Shown here: one piece after another, positions 35,399 through 44,067 of the stretch
Layout of the letters: every line of letters begins with the position of its first letter
Position numbering within the stretch: position 1 is the first letter of the stretch
Made by a program: the position numbers and the translations under genes
Notes under the pieces: generated by a model
Databases searched by the model: none
What the model was told of the DNA's origin: nothing
What the model saw: only the letters and a program-made list of their open reading frames with translations
Assembly: GCA_001556995.1 (NCBI GenBank)
Contig: LSKF01000048.1
Span: forward strand, 1-59,736
Direction of reading: 5' to 3'
Length of the DNA stretch: 59,736 nucleotides
From: Erythrobacteraceae bacterium CCH12-C2
GTDB taxonomy: Bacteria; Pseudomonadota; Alphaproteobacteria; Sphingomonadales; Sphingomonadaceae

Positions 35399-36688
35399 AT
35401 GGCGACCCGTTCTCTGAGGCCCCTGACGTTCGGCGGCCAGCCGCTCACCACCGATCGCGCGCGGCGGATGCGCTGGACGGCGACGGGGATGCTGGCAGCG
35501 ATGGCGGTGATCTTCATCGCCACCCACGGCCTTGTCGCCGCGCATCCGGCCTGGGGCTACGTCAATGCCTTCGCCGAGGCGGCGATGGTGGGGGGGCTCG
35601 CAGACTGGTTCGCGGTGACGGCCCTGTTCCGCCACCCGCTCGGCCTGCCGATCCCGCACACCGCGATCATCCCCGACAACAAAGACCGCATCGCCGACAC
35701 CATGGCGGCGTTCCTGCGCGAGAATTTCCTCACCCCCGCCGTGGTCGCGCGGCGCATGGCGGGGATGAACGTCGCGAAGGCGGCGGGCGAATTCCTTGCC
35801 GCCTCGCCCGAGCGGGGCGGCACAGACCACCGCTCGCGCATCACCAGCGGCGCGGCGGAATTGCTGGCGGAAGTATTGGAGTCGCTCGATCCGGACCGGC
35901 TCGGCACCCAGGTGCGGAGCGGTCTTGCGGGCCAGCTGGCCAAACTCGATATCGCCCCGCTCGCCGGGCGGATGATCGAGACCACCATGGCCGACAAGCG
36001 CCATCAGCCGTTGATCGATGGCTTCGTGCGCTGGGCGGGCCTGACGCTCGAGGACAACGAGGAGACGATCCGAGAGATCATCCATCAGCGCGTCGCGGGC
36101 GTGCTGCGCTGGGCGGGGATCGACAAGACCATCTCTTCGAGCGTGCTCGACGGGCTCTACAAACTGCTCGCCGAAGTGCTGGTGAACCCCGAACACCCTC
36201 TGCGCGGCAAGATCGAGGAGGGGCTCGCCAAGCTCGGGCAGGACTTGCAGCACGACCCCGAAACCCGCGCCAAGGTTGAGGATATGAAGCGCGACCTGAT
36301 CGCCAATCCGGCGGTGGCGGTGTGGTGGACGGGGGTGTGGGAACGCATCCGCCAGTCCCTCATCCGCCGCGCGCGTGATCCGGAAAGCGGGATGGGCGGG
36401 GAAATGCGCCAGATGCTCGCCGAGCTGGGCGAAGCGCTGCAAGCCGACCCGCGCCTGCAACACCAGATCAACCGCTTCGCCCGCCGCACCATGGTGGGCG
36501 TCGCCACCCGCTATGGCGACCAGATCGTGCGGCTGGTGTCAGAGACGGTGAAGCGCTGGGACGCCCGCACCATCACCGACCGGGTGGAGGGCGCGGTGGG
36601 CCGCGACCTCCAGTTCATCCGCATCAACGGCACGCTGGTCGGCGGGCTCGTGGGGATGACGCTGCATTTCCTGACGACGGTGCTGTAA
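35399..36688 (+). CDS. DUF445 family membrane-associated protein
   Basis: It has 429 residues and belongs to the DUF445/YjiN family of unknown function. An N-terminal transmembrane segment (about 27-45) is followed by the hallmark NAFAEAAMVGGLADWFAVTALFRHPLGLPIPHTAIIPDNKDRI. The long helical body ends with a C-terminal hydrophobic segment (GTLVGGLVGMTLHFLTTVL). It is 46 bases downstream of the RND permease and could be in the same transcript. Confidence 0.92.
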   Translation: MATRSLRPLTFGGQPLTTDRARRMRWTATGMLAAMAVIFIATHGLVAAHPAWGYVNAFAEAAMVGGLADWFAVTALFRHPLGLPIPHTAIIPDNKDRIADTMAAFLRENFLTPAVVARRMAGMNVAKAAGEFLAASPERGGTDHRSRITSGAAELLAEVLESLDPDRLGTQVRSGLAGQLAKLDIAPLAGRMIETTMADKRHQPLIDGFVRWAGLTLEDNEETIREIIHQRVAGVLRWAGIDKTISSSVLDGLYKLLAEVLVNPEHPLRGKIEEGLAKLGQDLQHDPETRAKVEDMKRDLIANPAVAVWWTGVWERIRQSLIRRARDPESGMGGEMRQMLAELGEALQADPRLQHQINRFARRTMVGVATRYGDQIVRLVSETVKRWDARTITDRVEGAVGRDLQFIRINGTLVGGLVGMTLHFLTTVL

Positions 36689-36701
36689 GATCGCCGCAGG
36701 C

Positions 36702-37577
36702 TTACCCGATCCGATAGGTGATCGAGGTGGCAAACAGCGAGCGGAACGGCTGCCCGTTAGCATCGCGCGCCGGTTCGAACTCGGCACGTTTCATCACGTC
36801 GCAAACCGGCGACTCAAGGCGAATGGTGTTCGTGGCCTTGATCAGCGTGCAGCTTTCAACCGCCCCCTCGGGCGAGACAATCACCCGCATGCGCAAGATC
36901 GCCTGTTCCCCCTGCGCCAGCGCATCGCGCGGGTAGCTCGCGACAATCTTGCGCACCAGCGCCGCTTCGTTGAGCCAACGCGGCTTGCTCTGCGCGGTCA
37001 AGTGACGCTCGGCATCCAGCCCCCATTCGCCGAGAAGACTGATCGTGCACTGGTTGAGCGCGGCGAACGCTTCATCCATTGCCCCCGTCTCAAGCCGCAC
37101 CGTTCGGCCGCCCTGCTGCAATTCAAAGAACCGCATTTGCTGGCCGAGGGACACATCCATCTGCGGGAGGCCCGGCTGACCTGTCTCCCCCAGCTTGTTG
37201 GCTTCCGGCACGCCTTTGTCGGGTCGCAAGGTCGAAAAGATCACCCCGGTACCATAGGTCCCAACCGAGCCCGTGAAGGGCGTGGTCTGCATCGGCTCCT
37301 GCCCGTCGAAAAAGCGCACATCCGTTTTGGCCAAGCTGCGGAAGCGATCGAACGAGGGTCCAGCCACCGTCACCCCGGCTTCGCGGGCAGGCCAATATTG
37401 CTGGAAGGCGAGGAAGTGCATGTTCTCGCCTTCGCCAAACAGGCGGGTGAGCATGCACTTTTCATCGGCGTAATCGAGGTTCCACGGGCCGTTCGGTGCG
37501 ATCGCGACGGGCTCGGCCGCGCTTGTGGGAGTGATGACAAGGGCAGCAGTGGCAAGGGCAAGACAGGTGCGACGCAT
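36702..37577 (-). CDS. Secreted TonB-C-like protein, paralog 2
   Basis: It has 291 residues. A signal peptide (MRRTCLALATAALVITPTSAAEP) predicts periplasmic location. The C-terminal 90 residues resemble a TonB C-terminal domain: RKIVASYPRDALAQGEQAILRMRVIVSPEGAVESCTLIKATNTIRLESPVCDVMKRAEFEPARDANGQ. It lacks the N-terminal transmembrane anchor and proline-rich region of true TonB. AGAGG precedes ATG 37577. It lies 29 bases downstream of a paralog with the same layout. The role is unknown. Confidence 0.82.
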   Translation of the reverse strand: MRRTCLALATAALVITPTSAAEPVAIAPNGPWNLDYADEKCMLTRLFGEGENMHFLAFQQYWPAREAGVTVAGPSFDRFRSLAKTDVRFFDGQEPMQTTPFTGSVGTYGTGVIFSTLRPDKGVPEANKLGETGQPGLPQMDVSLGQQMRFFELQQGGRTVRLETGAMDEAFAALNQCTISLLGEWGLDAERHLTAQSKPRWLNEAALVRKIVASYPRDALAQGEQAILRMRVIVSPEGAVESCTLIKATNTIRLESPVCDVMKRAEFEPARDANGQPFRSLFATSITYRIG

Positions 37578-37606
37578 GGGGGGATCCTCTTAGGGCTATT
37601 GAGAAC

Positions 37607-38533
37607 TTAGTTGTTGAGCCGATAGGTGATCCGGGTCGAATAGAAACCGGCCACCGGATTTCCCGCCGCATCCATCGCCGGAGTGAATTTCGCGTGGCGG
37701 AGCATCTGCAGGCAGGCGCTATCGTTGAATGATGCTGGGCCGTCATAACCGGTGACTTCGCAATAGGTCGGATCGCCTTGTTTGTTGACGGTCAGCCGCA
37801 CGCCAACCGTGCCTTGCTGGCCGGCGCGCAAAAGATGAAAAGGGTAATCGGCCTGAATCTTTTGCGCCCAGATGGCTTCGTCCCTTGATCGCACACCCGT
37901 GCCGCCATCCGCCGCACTGCCGGCACGAGAAAGCCGCTCGGAAAGCCTTGTAGCGCACATTCCAAGCTCTTGGGCCATCCGCAGAAAACCATCCAGCTCG
38001 AGCGTGATCGGATCGATCACCGCCCCTGCCATTTCGAGTTTGTCGATCGCGGCATAGCGTTGCGCCATCGTCGCTTCGGAGGCGACGCCTGTGAGTGCGG
38101 CATCGGAGAAATCGACCTCTTCGTCACCGGATCGCCGCTGATTGGCTGCAGCTTCGGTTTCGTCCGGCAGCAGCGAAGCGGGTTGCACCCCGAACAGGCC
38201 CAGTACTGGCCGCCCTTTGCTCGATTTGGCGGTGATAAAGTTACGCTCGACCAGCGCGCCCGGTGTAAAGCCCACTCTCACATAGGGGCCATAGGGGTTA
38301 CGAACTGCCCGCCCGATCAAAGTGAGATTAACCGCCGGGCCGGAGCCGCCCTTGTCGATCCATAGTGTCAGCTCGTCCTCGCCCGCGCCGAAAGTGCGGA
38401 TCATTCGGCATTTGTCGTCATACTCCCGCAGCTTCCAGTCCGAACTGGGCTTCAGCATGACCGGCGCGGCGTAGGCGGGCATGGACCAAAGCGAAGTTGC
38501 AAGGCACGCCAGAACAAGCGAGGTGCGACCCAT
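37607..38533 (-). CDS. Secreted TonB-C-like protein, paralog 1
   Basis: It has 308 residues from ATG 38533, and GGAGGT sits 8 bases upstream within a terminator-like hairpin. It has a signal peptide ending near AYA-AP. The layout matches paralog 2: an N-terminal beta-rich half beginning SSDWKLREYDDKCRMIRTFGAGEDELTLWID, then a TonB-C-like end (KIQADYPFHLLRAGQQGTVGVRLTVNKQGDPTYCEVTGYDGPASFNDSACLQMLRHAKFTPAMDAAGN). Conserved cysteines recur at matching places (CxxxR near the N-terminus; C..V and C..M/L in the TonB-like part). No exbB/exbD is nearby. Function unknown. Confidence 0.82.
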   Translation of the reverse strand: MGRTSLVLACLATSLWSMPAYAAPVMLKPSSDWKLREYDDKCRMIRTFGAGEDELTLWIDKGGSGPAVNLTLIGRAVRNPYGPYVRVGFTPGALVERNFITAKSSKGRPVLGLFGVQPASLLPDETEAAANQRRSGDEEVDFSDAALTGVASEATMAQRYAAIDKLEMAGAVIDPITLELDGFLRMAQELGMCATRLSERLSRAGSAADGGTGVRSRDEAIWAQKIQADYPFHLLRAGQQGTVGVRLTVNKQGDPTYCEVTGYDGPASFNDSACLQMLRHAKFTPAMDAAGNPVAGFYSTRITYRLNN

Positions 38534-38537
38534 AAAC

Positions 38538-38571
38538 AAAAACCTCCGACAAGCGATGAGCTTGCCGGAGG
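38538..38571 (-). terminator. Rho-independent terminator after etfA, containing the next gene's Shine-Dalgarno
   Basis: Read on the minus strand, CCTCCGGCAAGC-tcatc-GCTTGTCGGAGG is a 12-pair stem with one G-U pair, and TTTTT follows at once. It ends the etfA transcript (stop at 38607). The 3' arm contains GGAGG, which is also the ribosome-binding site of the gene starting at 38533. Confidence 0.85.
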
Positions 38572-38606
38572 TCTATTTCAAAATAAAGGCTTTTGCGATG
38601 AACCGC

Positions 38607-39536
38607 TTACAGCGCTCCGGTCAGCTCCGGTACGGCGGCGTAAAGGTCAGCTACCAGCCCAATATCCGCCACCTGGAAGATCGGCGCGTCCTCATCCTTG
38701 TTGATGGCGATGATGACCTTCGAGTCCTTCATCCCCGCAAGGTGCTGAATCGCGCCCGAGATGCCGATGGCGAAGTACACTTCCGGGGCGACGATCTTGC
38801 CGGTCTGGCCGACCTGATAGTCGTTGGGCACATAGCCCGCGTCGACCGCCGCGCGGCTCGCACCGATGGCGGCGCCAAGCTTGTCGGCAAGCGGCGTGAT
38901 GGTCGCTTCGAAGGTTTCTGCGTCCTTCAGCGCACGGCCGCCCGAGACGATGATCTTGGCGCTGGTCAGTTCGGGACGCTCGCTCTTGGCGATCTCCGAG
39001 CTGACGAAGCTGGAGGTGCCCGCATCGCCTGCGCCGCTGACGGCCTCGATCGCGGCCGAACCGCCTTCGGTCGCCGCCTTTTCAAAGGCGGTGCCGCGCA
39101 CGGTGATCACCAGCTTGGCGTCGGTCGATTCGACCGTCGCGATGGCGTTCCCGGCGTAGATCGGGCGGGTAAAGGTCTTGGGGCCTTCGACCGACAGGAT
39201 CTCGCTGACCTGCATCACGTCGAGATGCGCGGCGACGCGCGGGGCGACGTTCTTGCCCTGCGTGGTGGCAGGCGCGAGGAAGGCGTCGTGGTGATCCATC
39301 AGCGCAGCGGCAAGCGGCGCGACGTTTTCGGCAAGGCCGTTGGCATAGGCCACATCATCGGCGACGTGAACCTTGGCCACGCCTGCGATCTTGGCGGCAG
39401 CTTCCGCCACGCCGCCGCAGTTGTGACCGGCGACCAGCAGGTGCACTTCGCCGAGCTTGCCGGCAGCGGTGACGACCGCGAGGGTGGCGTCGTTCACCTT
39501 GGTGTTGTCATGTTCGACGAGAACCAGAGTCTTCAT
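38607..39536 (-). CDS. etfA: Electron transfer flavoprotein subunit alpha
   Basis: It is the FAD-binding alpha subunit of ETF, carrying electrons from acyl-CoA and other dehydrogenases to ETF-quinone oxidoreductase; 309 residues. The C-terminal FAD domain is clear: [105 protein letters not shown]. It lies downstream of etfB, separated by a 95-base palindromic repeat (39556-39650). Confidence 0.97.
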   Translation of the reverse strand: MKTLVLVEHDNTKVNDATLAVVTAAGKLGEVHLLVAGHNCGGVAEAAAKIAGVAKVHVADDVAYANGLAENVAPLAAALMDHHDAFLAPATTQGKNVAPRVAAHLDVMQVSEILSVEGPKTFTRPIYAGNAIATVESTDAKLVITVRGTAFEKAATEGGSAAIEAVSGAGDAGTSSFVSSEIAKSERPELTSAKIIVSGGRALKDAETFEATITPLADKLGAAIGASRAAVDAGYVPNDYQVGQTGKIVAPEVYFAIGISGAIQHLAGMKDSKVIIAINKDEDAPIFQVADIGLVADLYAAVPELTGAL

Positions 39537-39555
39537 TGAACTTACCTCTCAATTT

Positions 39556-39650
39556 CCGTTCGGGCTGAGCTTGTCGAAGCCCCGTCCTTCTTTTCTCCGT
39601 TCCGCTTGCCTCAAGAAAGACAACCCTTCGACAAGCTCAGGGTGAACGGA
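39556..39650. repeat. CTGAGCTTGTCGAAGG palindromic repeat, copy 3 (inside etfB-etfA)
   Basis: The left end is ccgttcgggctgagcttgtc and the right end is acccttcgacaagctcaggg, followed by tgaacgga. It occupies nearly the entire gap between etfB and etfA, so it is transcribed as part of the operon and could form a hairpin in the mRNA. Confidence 0.88.
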
Positions 39651-39658
39651 GGATGGGA

Positions 39659-40405
39659 TCACGCGATGCCGAGCGCCTTGACCTTCTCGACCAGCGCGGC
39701 GACGTCGGCGACCTTTTCGCCCGCCTGACGCACCGGGGGTTCTGCGACCTTGAGAGTCTTGAGACGCGGGGTCAGATCGACGCCGTAATCGGCGGCGGTC
39801 TTGACCGCGAGCGGCTTCTGCTTCGCCTTCATGATGTTGGGCAGCGAGGCATAGCGCGGCTCGTTGAGGCGCAGGTCGGTGGTGACGATCGCGGGGAGCG
39901 CGAGCTTGACGGTCTGGAGGCCGCCATCGACTTCGCGCTTCACGGTGACAGAGTCGCCATCGACTTCGACGGTGTTGGCGAAGGTGCCCTGCGGACGGCC
40001 CATCAGCGCGGCGAGCATCTGGCCGGTCTGGTTCGAATCGTCGCTGATCGACTGCTTGCCGAGGATGACGAGGCCGGGGGCCTCTTCGTCTGCAATCGCC
40101 TTCAAAATCTTGGCGACCGCCAGCGGCTCGACCTCTTCATCGGTCTCGATCAGGATCGCCCGGTCAGCACCCATGGCGAGCGCGGTGCGCAGGGTTTCCT
40201 GCGCCTTGGCCGGGCCGATCGAGACGGCAACGATCTCAGTCGCCGCGCCCTTTTCCTTGAGGCGGATGGCTTCCTCGACCGCGATCTCGTCGAACGGGTT
40301 CATGCTCATCTTGACGTTGGCAAGGTCAACGCCCGTGCCATCGGCCTTGACCCGCGGCTTGACGTTGTAATCGATCACCCGCTTGACGGGGACGAGGATC
40401 TTCAT
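39659..40405 (-). CDS. etfB: Electron transfer flavoprotein subunit beta
   Basis: It is the AMP-binding beta subunit of ETF; 248 residues. The start [27 protein letters not shown] is typical, as is [50 protein letters not shown], and the ETF-beta signature region [40 protein letters not shown]. It is the first gene of etfBA. A candidate promoter with an embedded LiuR-like site lies 66-94 bases upstream. Confidence 0.97.
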   Translation of the reverse strand: MKILVPVKRVIDYNVKPRVKADGTGVDLANVKMSMNPFDEIAVEEAIRLKEKGAATEIVAVSIGPAKAQETLRTALAMGADRAILIETDEEVEPLAVAKILKAIADEEAPGLVILGKQSISDDSNQTGQMLAALMGRPQGTFANTVEVDGDSVTVKREVDGGLQTVKLALPAIVTTDLRLNEPRYASLPNIMKAKQKPLAVKTAADYGVDLTPRLKTLKVAEPPVRQAGEKVADVAALVEKVKALGIA

Positions 40406-40470
40406 GGGGCGTTCCTTCCTCTCAAAGAATCACTAGGCCAGAGACGATGGCTCTGCGGCCTTGGCTGCGC

Positions 40471-40499
40471 AATTAGCTAGCGTTTACGTAAACGTCAAC
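40471..40499 (-). promoter_or_regulatory. etfBA promoter with LiuR-like operator in the spacer
   Basis: On the minus strand TTGACG (40499-40494) and TAATTG (40476-40471) are 17 bases apart. The operator-like TTGACGTTTACGTAAA (40499-40484) overlaps the -35 and spacer, and includes the 14-base perfect palindrome cGTTTACGTAAACg (40482-40495). From memory this matches the MerR-family LiuR site that controls branched-chain amino-acid and etf genes in proteobacteria. Confidence 0.6.
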
Positions 40500-40564
40500 T
40501 ACAAGGTAACTCTATACGCTCGCCGAAAGTGGTTGGGCGACGCCATCGAGCCGCAGTCATATGG

Positions 40565-41011
40565 TCAGGAACCACGACTTGCGAACTCCCTCAGCAGCCG
40601 CGGAAAATCCTCTTCGGCCGGATCGGCAGGGTAACTATGAGGCGCACCGGTCTTCGCCCAAGCGAACCCCTCGTTGGTCGCCACCTCGATGAAGGGCGGG
40701 TCGGCGGGCGGCTCGTCGAGCAACGGAGTGCGCACATTGACAAAATCCGGCAGCCCAGCCGGCTCGGTGGTCAGCCAACTCTTGCACTTCGCACACATCA
40801 AATAGCGAGACTCACCGTGCAGTCCGCCCACGACCGTCTCTCCGCTGTTAAAGCTGAAGGCTGATCTGGGGTAAAGCATACTGAGCGAATAGGCGCTTCC
40901 GGTAAGCTTCTGACACCCCTTGCAGTGACAGGCCATGCTCATCAAGGCGGGCGAGGTGACCGTGAAAGTCACCTCGCCGCAGCGACAGCGCCCGGTTGCG
41001 CTCGCAATCAC
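40565..41011 (-). CDS. GFA (glutathione-dependent formaldehyde-activating) family protein
   Basis: It has 148 residues from GTG 41011, which overlaps the sucC stop (GTGA). The zinc-binding cysteines of the family are present: [19 protein letters not shown] and [14 protein letters not shown]. The family is named after Gfa, but most members have no proven activity on formaldehyde adducts. The frame is open further upstream within sucC, yet those residues are an Arg/Gly-rich shadow, so GTG 41011 is preferred. It is coupled to sucC. Confidence 0.87.
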   Translation of the reverse strand: MIASATGRCRCGEVTFTVTSPALMSMACHCKGCQKLTGSAYSLSMLYPRSAFSFNSGETVVGGLHGESRYLMCAKCKSWLTTEPAGLPDFVNVRTPLLDEPPADPPFIEVATNEGFAWAKTGAPHSYPADPAEEDFPRLLREFASRGS

Positions 41012-42207
41012 GCCGCCTTCTTCACTTCCGCGACGATCTTCTGCGCCGCATCGCCCAGGTTGTCGGCGCTGACGATGGCCAAGCCCGAGTTGTCGAGGAT
41101 CGCCTTTCCTTCGGCCACATTGGTGCCTTCCAGACGCACGACCAGCGGAACCTGCAGGTTCACGTCCTTGGCCGCCTGCACGATGCCGTTGGCGATCACG
41201 TCGCACTTCATGATCCCGCCGAAGATGTTGACGAGGATGCCTTCGACCGCCGGGTCCTTGAGAATGATCTTGAAGGCTGCCGTCACCTTCTCGGTGGTGG
41301 CACCGCCGCCCACGTCGAGGAAGTTCGCCGGGAAGGCGCCGTTGAGCTTGATGATGTCCATCGTCGCCATGGCGAGGCCCGCGCCGTTCACCATGCAGCC
41401 AATGTTGCCATCGAGCTTGATGTAAGCGAGGTCGTATTCGCTGGCTTCGACTTCCGCCGGGTCTTCCTCGGTCTCATCGCGCAGCGCTTCGATGTCGGGG
41501 TGGCGGTAGAGGGCGTTGCCGTCAAAGCTCATCTTGGCGTCGAGCACGAGCAATTTGCCGTCTTCGCTTTCGACCAGCGGGTTGATTTCGAGCATCTCGC
41601 AATCTGTGGCGATGAAGGCGTCGTAGAGCTGCTTCGCCAGCTTCTGCGCCTGCTTGTTGAGATCGCCCTGAAGCTTGAGCGCAAAGGCCACCGCGCGGCC
41701 ATGGTGCGGCTGGAAGCCCTGCGCGGGATCGACCGAGAAGGTGGTGATCAGCTCGGGCGTGTCATGCGCCACGGTTTCGATGTCCACCCCGCCCTCGGTC
41801 GAAACCACGAAAGCCACACGGCCCGACGCGCGGTCGACCAGCAGCGAGAGGTAGTATTCCTTGGCGATATCGACGCCGTCGGTGATGTAGAGGCGGTTGA
41901 CCTGCTTGCCCGCATCCCCCGTCTGGATGGTGACCAGCGTGTTGCCGAGCATTTCCTTGGCGTGAGCTTCCACTTCCTCAAGGCTCTTGGCGAGGCGCAC
42001 ACCGCCCTTGGCGTCCGGCCCAAGCTCCTTGAACTTGCCCTTGCCACGCCCCCCAGCGTGGATCTGCGCCTTCACGACATAAAGCGGCCCCGGTAGCTTT
42101 TTGGCGGCTTCGACCGCTTCTTCAACACTGAGGGCGGCGTGACCGGCGGGCACGGCGATCCCGTGCTTGGCGAGCAGTTCCTTGGCCTGATATTCGTGAA
42201 CGTTCAT
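41008..42207 (-). CDS. sucC: Succinate-CoA ligase [ADP-forming] subunit beta
   Basis: It is the TCA-cycle enzyme subunit with the ATP-grasp fold; 399 residues. [67 protein letters not shown], and [37 protein letters not shown] are diagnostic. The alpha-subunit gene sucD is not adjacent: a GFA gene follows and cysQ is divergent. Confidence 0.98.
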   Translation of the reverse strand: MNVHEYQAKELLAKHGIAVPAGHAALSVEEAVEAAKKLPGPLYVVKAQIHAGGRGKGKFKELGPDAKGGVRLAKSLEEVEAHAKEMLGNTLVTIQTGDAGKQVNRLYITDGVDIAKEYYLSLLVDRASGRVAFVVSTEGGVDIETVAHDTPELITTFSVDPAQGFQPHHGRAVAFALKLQGDLNKQAQKLAKQLYDAFIATDCEMLEINPLVESEDGKLLVLDAKMSFDGNALYRHPDIEALRDETEEDPAEVEASEYDLAYIKLDGNIGCMVNGAGLAMATMDIIKLNGAFPANFLDVGGGATTEKVTAAFKIILKDPAVEGILVNIFGGIMKCDVIANGIVQAAKDVNLQVPLVVRLEGTNVAEGKAILDNSGLAIVSADNLGDAAQKIVAEVKKAA

Positions 42208-42321
42208 TGCGTATCGATCCCTTCAATGCATTCTACGGGGAGAGGTTCGTCCACGCGGGGCCTAAGCACGGATCGGCAGGCTTGAAAAGTGCTTGCGGCG
42301 CGGCCAACACACAAGCCTTGC

Positions 42322-43098
42322 ATGATTGACAGGGATCGCCTTCAAACCATTGTCCGCGAGGCGGGCCGGATCGCCCATTCGCGCTGGCCGGGGGCGGGGC
42401 ATGACCTGCACAGCTGGGACAAGACCCCGGGCAATCCGGTGAGCGAGGCCGATCTTGAGATCGACCGATTCCTCAAGCGCGAGCTCGCTCGCTTGCTGCC
42501 GTCCGCCGCATGGCTGTCGGAGGAAACCGCCGATGACAAGGCGCGCACCCAGAGCGGCCTCATCTGGTTGGTCGACCCGATCGATGGCACCCGCGATTTC
42601 GTGAATGGGCGCCCCGGTTGGGCGGTGTCGGTGGCGCTGGTGAGCGCCGGCCGTCCGTTGATCGGAATGCTGATGGCACCGGCACGGGGAGAGGAATGGG
42701 TTGCGGTGGCAGGCCACGGCGCGACGCTGAATGGCTTGCCGATTCAGGCGAGCACCCGCACCGAATTTACCGGTGCACGGGTGCTAACCTATGCCCTCCC
42801 CAAGGATGACAGTGATCTGGTCGCGGTGGAGCAGCCCAATTCGATAGCCTTGCGGATCGCGATGGTCGCCGATGACCGCGCCGATCTTGTCGCCACGCTG
42901 CGCTGGGGCTTTGAATGGGACATCGCCGCCGCCGCGCTGATCGCGCGCGAGGCAGGAGCCGAGGTGACCGATGCCTTCGGCCATCCGCTGGCCTATAACA
43001 AGCACGACCCGCGCGACTTTGGCGTGCTGGTGTGCTCGCCCGCTATCCACGCAGCAGCTGTCGAGCGCTTGGCCGTGCGGGCGGCAGCGTTGCGCTGA
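42322..43098 (+). CDS. cysQ: 3'(2'),5'-bisphosphate nucleotidase CysQ / inositol monophosphatase family
   Basis: It is a metal-dependent phosphatase of 258 residues from ATG 42322; GTG 42289 is an alternative, and neither has a strong Shine-Dalgarno. Motifs are LSEETADDKART, the signature WLVDPIDGTRDFVNGRPGWAVSVALV, and FEWDIAAAALIAREAGAEVTDAFG. These fit CysQ-type enzymes, which remove 3'-phosphoadenosine 5'-phosphate from sulfate assimilation, but inositol phosphatase activity cannot be excluded. A hairpin terminator follows. Confidence 0.85.
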   Translation: MIDRDRLQTIVREAGRIAHSRWPGAGHDLHSWDKTPGNPVSEADLEIDRFLKRELARLLPSAAWLSEETADDKARTQSGLIWLVDPIDGTRDFVNGRPGWAVSVALVSAGRPLIGMLMAPARGEEWVAVAGHGATLNGLPIQASTRTEFTGARVLTYALPKDDSDLVAVEQPNSIALRIAMVADDRADLVATLRWGFEWDIAAAALIAREAGAEVTDAFGHPLAYNKHDPRDFGVLVCSPAIHAAAVERLAVRAAALR

Positions 43099-43105
43099 AA
43101 CGCAA

Positions 43106-43142
43106 GACGGGCCACCCTTGCGGGCAGCCCGTCCTGTTCTTT
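43106..43142 (+). terminator. Terminator after cysQ
   Basis: GACGGGC (43106-43112) and GCCCGTC (43127-43133) form a 7-base stem around a loop that can itself pair (CCCTTGCGGG). A T-rich CTGTTCTTT follows. It lies between the convergent cysQ and OmpA-like genes. Confidence 0.55.
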
Positions 43143-43150
43143 CCAGACAA

Positions 43151-43849
43151 TCAGCGCCCGGCGCGCGCCGCGCTTACGTCGTCCTGGCTCACGGGGATGA
43201 TCTTGATCTCCACCCGGCGGTTGAGCGGCTCGTTGATATTGTCGCCAGTCTTGACCCGGAGATAGTCATATTGCTCGCCATAGCCGGTAGTCGCGATCCG
43301 TGCCCGGGCAACCCCGCGCGCGGCGAGGTAATCGGCGACCGCCTGCGCGCGCTGTTCGGACAGGCGCTGGTTGGTGGCGGGCGAGCCGGTGGTGTCGGTG
43401 AAGCCGTACACGTCGATCAGGCTGTTCGGATACTTGATCAGGCTTTCCGCGACATTGTTGAGCGTATCGAGAAAGCCGGGATTGATCGATGCCGAACCGG
43501 TGGCGAAGGTCACGCCATCGGGCAGGCGGACAAGGATCGCATCCTGATCGCCGACTTCTTCGACATCCACACCGCTGCCGGCGGTCTGTTCCTTGAGCTC
43601 GCGGATCTGATCATCATACTGCTTGCCGAGGATTGCGCCGGCCGAGCCGCCGATGCCTGCACCGATGATGCGCCCGGTATCGCCGCCAATCGCGCCGCCG
43701 AGCAGATACCCGAGCGTGCCGCCCAAGCCCGTGCCGATCGCGGTGCGCGAGATCTTCTTCTCGCCAGTGTTAGGATCAGTGACGCAGGCCGTGGTGCCGA
43801 GCAGTGCCAATGCAGCGGTGCCGGATAGCAGAATCTTAGAGATAGTCAT
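43151..43849 (-). CDS. OmpA family lipoprotein with glycine-zipper segment
   Basis: It is an outer-membrane-associated, peptidoglycan-binding protein of 232 residues from ATG 43849 (GGGAGG upstream). The lipobox is ALLGTTAC. A glycine-zipper stretch (about 35-75, GTGLGGTLGYLLGGAIGGDTGRIIGAGIGGSAGAILGKQYDDQ) precedes the OmpA domain (about 100-225): FATGSASINPGFLDTLNNVAESLIKYPNSLIDVYGFTDTTGSPATNQRLSEQRAQAVADYLAARGV, with conserved Asp and Arg for diaminopimelate binding. It resembles YiaD-type proteins. Confidence 0.93.
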   Translation of the reverse strand: MTISKILLSGTAALALLGTTACVTDPNTGEKKISRTAIGTGLGGTLGYLLGGAIGGDTGRIIGAGIGGSAGAILGKQYDDQIRELKEQTAGSGVDVEEVGDQDAILVRLPDGVTFATGSASINPGFLDTLNNVAESLIKYPNSLIDVYGFTDTTGSPATNQRLSEQRAQAVADYLAARGVARARIATTGYGEQYDYLRVKTGDNINEPLNRRVEIKIIPVSQDDVSAARAGR

Positions 43850-44067
43850 AAACGTGCCTCCCTTTGCTATCGGGCCGAATATGCCGTCCCGCCTGAATGG
43901 CGGCAAGCACCGGTCGGCCCGGATTGGGCCGCTCCTGCGCTACGGCGGATTGACCTTGGTTGAACGGGGAGACCCGGTTCCTGTTCATGTTCGGCGAGCC
44001 GCGCCTTGTGTGATGCGAGGCGATTGCCTTGCTGGCATCGCGGCCAGATTATGCTAGCGGCGGAAGC

